In this document: piece after piece, positions 61,752-64,000 of the stretch
Layout: every line of letters starts with the position of its first letter
How positions within the stretch are numbered: the stretch's first letter is position 1
Source of the DNA: VRUE01 sp963717375
GTDB taxonomy: Bacteria; Actinomycetota; Thermoleophilia; Solirubrobacterales; 70-9
Reading direction: 5' to 3'
Assembly (NCBI GenBank): GCA_963717375.1
Contig: OY970329.1
Coordinates: forward strand, 1,798,001-1,862,000
Length of the DNA stretch: 64,000 nucleotides
The notes under the pieces: generated by a model
Seen by the model: only the letters and a program-made list of their open reading frames with translations
Told to the model about the DNA's origin: nothing
The model's database searches: none
Position numbers and translations under genes: made by a program

Positions 61752-63073
61752 GTCGCTGCTCCCAGGGTCTCGGGGATGCCTTGGACGGCGGCGATGCGAT
61801 CGTCCTCTAGGGGCGAGCCCGCTTCGGCGATGACCTGCTCGAACTCGTCGCGGAACTTGCGCACCATCGCCCCGACCGGCATCGCCATCGAGTCGCCGAG
61901 CACGCAGAGGCAGTGGCCGATGATGTTCTCCTGCACCGAGGCGACGATGTCGAGGTCCATCGGCGTCGCCTCGCCGCGCACGACCCGTTCCAGCATCTTC
62001 ACCGTCCAGTTCGTTCCCTCGCGGCAGGGGGTGCACTTGCCGCAGGACTCGTGGTGGTAGAAGCGCGCCGTGCGCAGCGCCATGTGCGGGATCGAGACGC
62101 GGTCGTCGGCGACGATGATCGAGCCCGAGCCGAGCATCGAGCCGGCCGCGGCCATTGCCTCGAAGGAGTAGGGAAGGTCGAGGCCCTCCTCGGCGGTGAG
62201 CACCGGGGAGGAGGAGCCACCGGGGTAGAAGGCCTTGACCTCGTGGCCCTCGGCCGGGCCGCCGGCGAGGCCGTAGATCAGCTCGCGGGTGGGGATGCCG
62301 AGCTCGACCTCGTAGTTGCCGGGCCGCCGCACGCCGCCCGAGATCGAGACGACCTTGGTCCCCGGCGACTGCTCGGTGCCGAAGCCCTTGAACCACTCGG
62401 CGCCGTGATTGACGATGTGGGGGACGTTGGAGAGCGTCTCGACGTTGTTGATCAGCGTCGGCCCGCCGTAGAGGCCCTGCACCGCCGGGAAGGGCGGCTT
62501 CAGCCGCGGGTTGCCGCGCTTGCCCTCGAGCGCGTCGAGCAGCGCCGTCTCCTCGCCGCAGATGTAGGCGCCGGCGCCGCGGTGGACGACCAGCTCGAGG
62601 TCGCGATGCGTGCCGAGAATGTCCTTGCCGAGATAGCCGGCCTCATAGGCTTCGGCGACCGCGGCGTCGAGGATGTCTGCCTGCAAGTCGTACTCGCCCC
62701 GGATGAAGATGAAGGCGTGACCGATGCCGGCGGCGAGCGAGGCGATCGCGATCCCCTCGATCAGCTGGTGCGGGTTGCGCTGCATCAGCTCGCGGTCCTT
62801 AAAGGCGCCCGGCTCGGACTCGTCGGCGTTGCAGCAGAGGTACTTGTCGACGCCGCCCCCGCGCGGCAGGAAGCTCGCCTTCTTGCCCATCGAGAAGCCG
62901 GCGCCGCCGCGGCCGCGCAGCCCGGACTCTTCGAGCTCCTTCAGCACCTCGTCGGGCTCGAGCTCCCGGTAGGCCTTCTCCAGGGTTGCGTAGCCGCCGA
63001 AGCCCTTGTAGCCGGACAGGGTGCGCAGCGCCGGGTCTTCGGCGTTCTTGAGCAGCATCCGCGTCTCAGGCAT
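61748..63073 (-). CDS. nuoF: NADH-quinone oxidoreductase subunit F
   Basis: 441 residues from ATG 63073 (MPETRMLLKNAEDPALRTLS); longer frames upstream are nuoE shadows. NADH/FMN-binding: GLRGRGGAGFSMGKKASF, NADESEPGAFKDRELM, RGAGAYICGEETALLDALEG. The [4Fe-4S] N3 site is ESCGKCTPCREGTNW with a further GHCLCVLGD. Electron entry point of complex I. Overlaps nuoE by 8 bp and nuoG by GTGA. Confidence 0.95.
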   Translation of the reverse strand: MPETRMLLKNAEDPALRTLSGYKGFGGYATLEKAYRELEPDEVLKELEESGLRGRGGAGFSMGKKASFLPRGGGVDKYLCCNADESEPGAFKDRELMQRNPHQLIEGIAIASLAAGIGHAFIFIRGEYDLQADILDAAVAEAYEAGYLGKDILGTHRDLELVVHRGAGAYICGEETALLDALEGKRGNPRLKPPFPAVQGLYGGPTLINNVETLSNVPHIVNHGAEWFKGFGTEQSPGTKVVSISGGVRRPGNYEVELGIPTRELIYGLAGGPAEGHEVKAFYPGGSSSPVLTAEEGLDLPYSFEAMAAAGSMLGSGSIIVADDRVSIPHMALRTARFYHHESCGKCTPCREGTNWTVKMLERVVRGEATPMDLDIVASVQENIIGHCLCVLGDSMAMPVGAMVRKFRDEFEQVIAEAGSPLEDDRIAAVQGIPETLGAAT

Positions 63074-63692
63074 CGGGGCCTCCCGGCAGCGGGCGCTTCT
63101 CCAGGGCCTTCTCGGGCAGGACGTCGGCGCCGCCGCGCAGTTGCTCGATCGCGGTCTTCGCTTCGGCCGCCTCGAGCGGGCCGAAGTAGCGCTCGTCGAT
63201 CGAGGCCATCGGCGCGATGTCGCAGGCGCCGAGGCACTCGAAGCCGGTGACGAAGAAGCTCTCGTCGTCGCCCGCCGCTTCGCGGAAGGCGTCGAGCAGC
63301 TCGTCGCCACCGCGCATCCAGCAGGAGATGTTGGTGCAGACGGCGACCTTGTGGGTGCCGACCGGGTCGGTGTGGAGGAGGTCGTAGAAGCTCGCCACCG
63401 ACTCCAGGTAGGCGGGCGTCACCCGCATCACTGCGGCCGCCTGCCGGATTCCCTCGGGCGTGCACCAGCCGTAGAGTCGCTGCACCGCCCAGAGCGCCGG
63501 GATCGAGGCCGATTTGCGGTCGGGGTAGCGGCCCATCAGCTGCTCGATCCGCTCGCGCAGCTCGGCCGGGCAGTCGACTTCGTGCAGCTCGGGGACCTGC
63601 TCGGAGGAGCGATCCGGGACGCGACCCTCGGTCAGCGCCTGATCGACCGGCAGGTTGGGGTTGCTGATCCCGGGGCCGTCGACGGGGCTCAT
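63066..63692 (-). CDS. nuoE: NADH-quinone oxidoreductase subunit E
   Basis: 208 residues. Thioredoxin-like [2Fe-2S] subunit: KVAVCTNISCWMRGGDEL and TGFECLGACDIAPMASIDER supply the cluster cysteines (C-x4-C, C-x3-C). The N-terminal 45 residues (GPGISNPNLPVDQALTEGRV) precede the helical ERIEQLMGRYPDRKSASIPA block and are longer than in E. coli. Start overlaps the nuoD stop (ATGA). Confidence 0.94.
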   Translation of the reverse strand: MSPVDGPGISNPNLPVDQALTEGRVPDRSSEQVPELHEVDCPAELRERIEQLMGRYPDRKSASIPALWAVQRLYGWCTPEGIRQAAAVMRVTPAYLESVASFYDLLHTDPVGTHKVAVCTNISCWMRGGDELLDAFREAAGDDESFFVTGFECLGACDIAPMASIDERYFGPLEAAEAKTAIEQLRGGADVLPEKALEKRPLPGGPDA

Positions 63693-64000
63693 CGGTCGAC
63701 CCCGCCGAGGATCGGGTCGAGCATGCCGAGGCTGCAGATCATGTCGGCGATGTATGTGCCCGTCGACATGTCTTTGAAGGCCTGCAGGTTGACGAAGGAG
63801 GGGTCGCGGAAGTGGACCCGGGCCGGCTTCGAGGAGCCGTCGGCGAGGACGAAGCAGCCGAGCTCGCCGCGCGGCGACTCGATCGCGTAGTAGAGCTCGC
63901 CGGGCGCCACCCGGTAGCCCTCGGTGACGAGCTTGAAGTGGTGGATCAGCGACTCCATCGAGGTCGAGAGCTCCGAGCGCGGCGGCAGCACGTACTTGCG
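63689..64000 (-). CDS. nuoD: NADH-quinone oxidoreductase subunit D (C-terminal part; gene continues past the window)
   Basis: Only the last 103 codons are in the window; the frame is still open at base 64000. The visible end is diagnostic for the 49-kDa/NuoD subunit: MESLIHHFKLVTEGYRVAPG, ESPRGELGCFVLADGSSKP, FVNLQAFKDMSTGTYIADM and the terminal GMLDPILGGVDR. First gene of the visible nuo series, so nuoA-C are presumably to the right. Confidence 0.93.
   Translation of the reverse strand, partial: RKYVLPPRSELSTSMESLIHHFKLVTEGYRVAPGELYYAIESPRGELGCFVLADGSSKPARVHFRDPSFVNLQAFKDMSTGTYIADMICSLGMLDPILGGVDR

Noticed and set aside
61752..62396. Upstream extension of the nuoG frame
   Set aside because: Overlaps nuoF in another frame; the conserved NuoG N-terminus begins at the GTG at 61751.

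Overview
The window is about 64 kb of high-GC chromosomal DNA from an actinobacterium, most likely of class Thermoleophilia (Solirubrobacterales-like). Evidence for this: many GTG and TTG starts, 4-bp ATGA/GTGA overlaps, a UbiA-type decaprenyl-phosphate phosphoribosyltransferase, an all-in-one 2-oxoglutarate dehydrogenase of the mycobacterial Kgd type, an AcrA1/FAR-like dual reductase, and three small secreted proteins with the N-terminal module LTYANVMSSxAVFxxLGGA that I associate with this class. No rRNA, tRNA, CRISPR array, transposase or phage gene was seen, so this is mostly core chromosome.

Layout. 1-3.7 kb: tightly overlapping genes for secreted proteins (NHL-like propeller, two Thermoleophilia-type exported proteins, a lipoprotein). 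3.7-7.7 kb: potADBC polyamine-type ABC importer on the minus strand. 7.8-8.5 kb: an NlpC/P60-like cell-wall hydrolase behind a ydaO-type cyclic-di-AMP riboswitch. 8.6-18.9 kb: SDR enzyme, aconitase, a fused lipoyl-E2-E1 oxoglutarate dehydrogenase and a fatty acyl-CoA reductase-like protein. 18.9-24.3 kb: MmyB-type regulator, FAD enzymes, a small membrane protein and the DPPR synthase. 24.3-30.3 kb: conserved hypotheticals, a NodU-type carbamoyltransferase, citrate synthase and a PfkB kinase. 30.3-36.9 kb: quinone reductase, DEAD-box helicase, a two-component pair, an APH-like kinase and two tandem repeat-rich surface proteins. 37-51.7 kb: acyl-CoA dehydrogenase, RibD-like reductase, sulfotransferase, flippase-like protein, CrtA-like enzyme with a divergent TetR, several hypotheticals, a double-domain ThyX homologue, AEC transporter, acyl-CoA ligase and a collagen-like protein. 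51.8-64 kb: the respiratory complex I operon nuoD(partial)EFGHIJKLMN on the minus strand.

Functionally, the window holds three TCA-cycle steps (citrate synthase, aconitase, oxoglutarate dehydrogenase), the NADH dehydrogenase that takes their electrons, lipid-activating and lipid-reducing enzymes, and an envelope layer (arabinan precursor synthesis, c-di-AMP-controlled hydrolase, surface proteins).

The most unusual signal is structural DNA. Long, nearly perfect inverted repeats sit in gene tails, inter-domain linkers and intergenic gaps (27 bp at nuoJ/nuoK, 20 bp and 13 bp inside nuoG, 21 bp making the mirrored 3' ends of thyX and its convergent neighbour, 12 bp in the oxoglutarate dehydrogenase linker, 20 bp between pfkB and qor). 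In addition a sequence-related stem-loop family (minus-strand core CCGCTGACTTCGTCCTTT) lies directly after three minus-strand stop codons. Coordinates of hairpins were counted by hand and may be off by a base.
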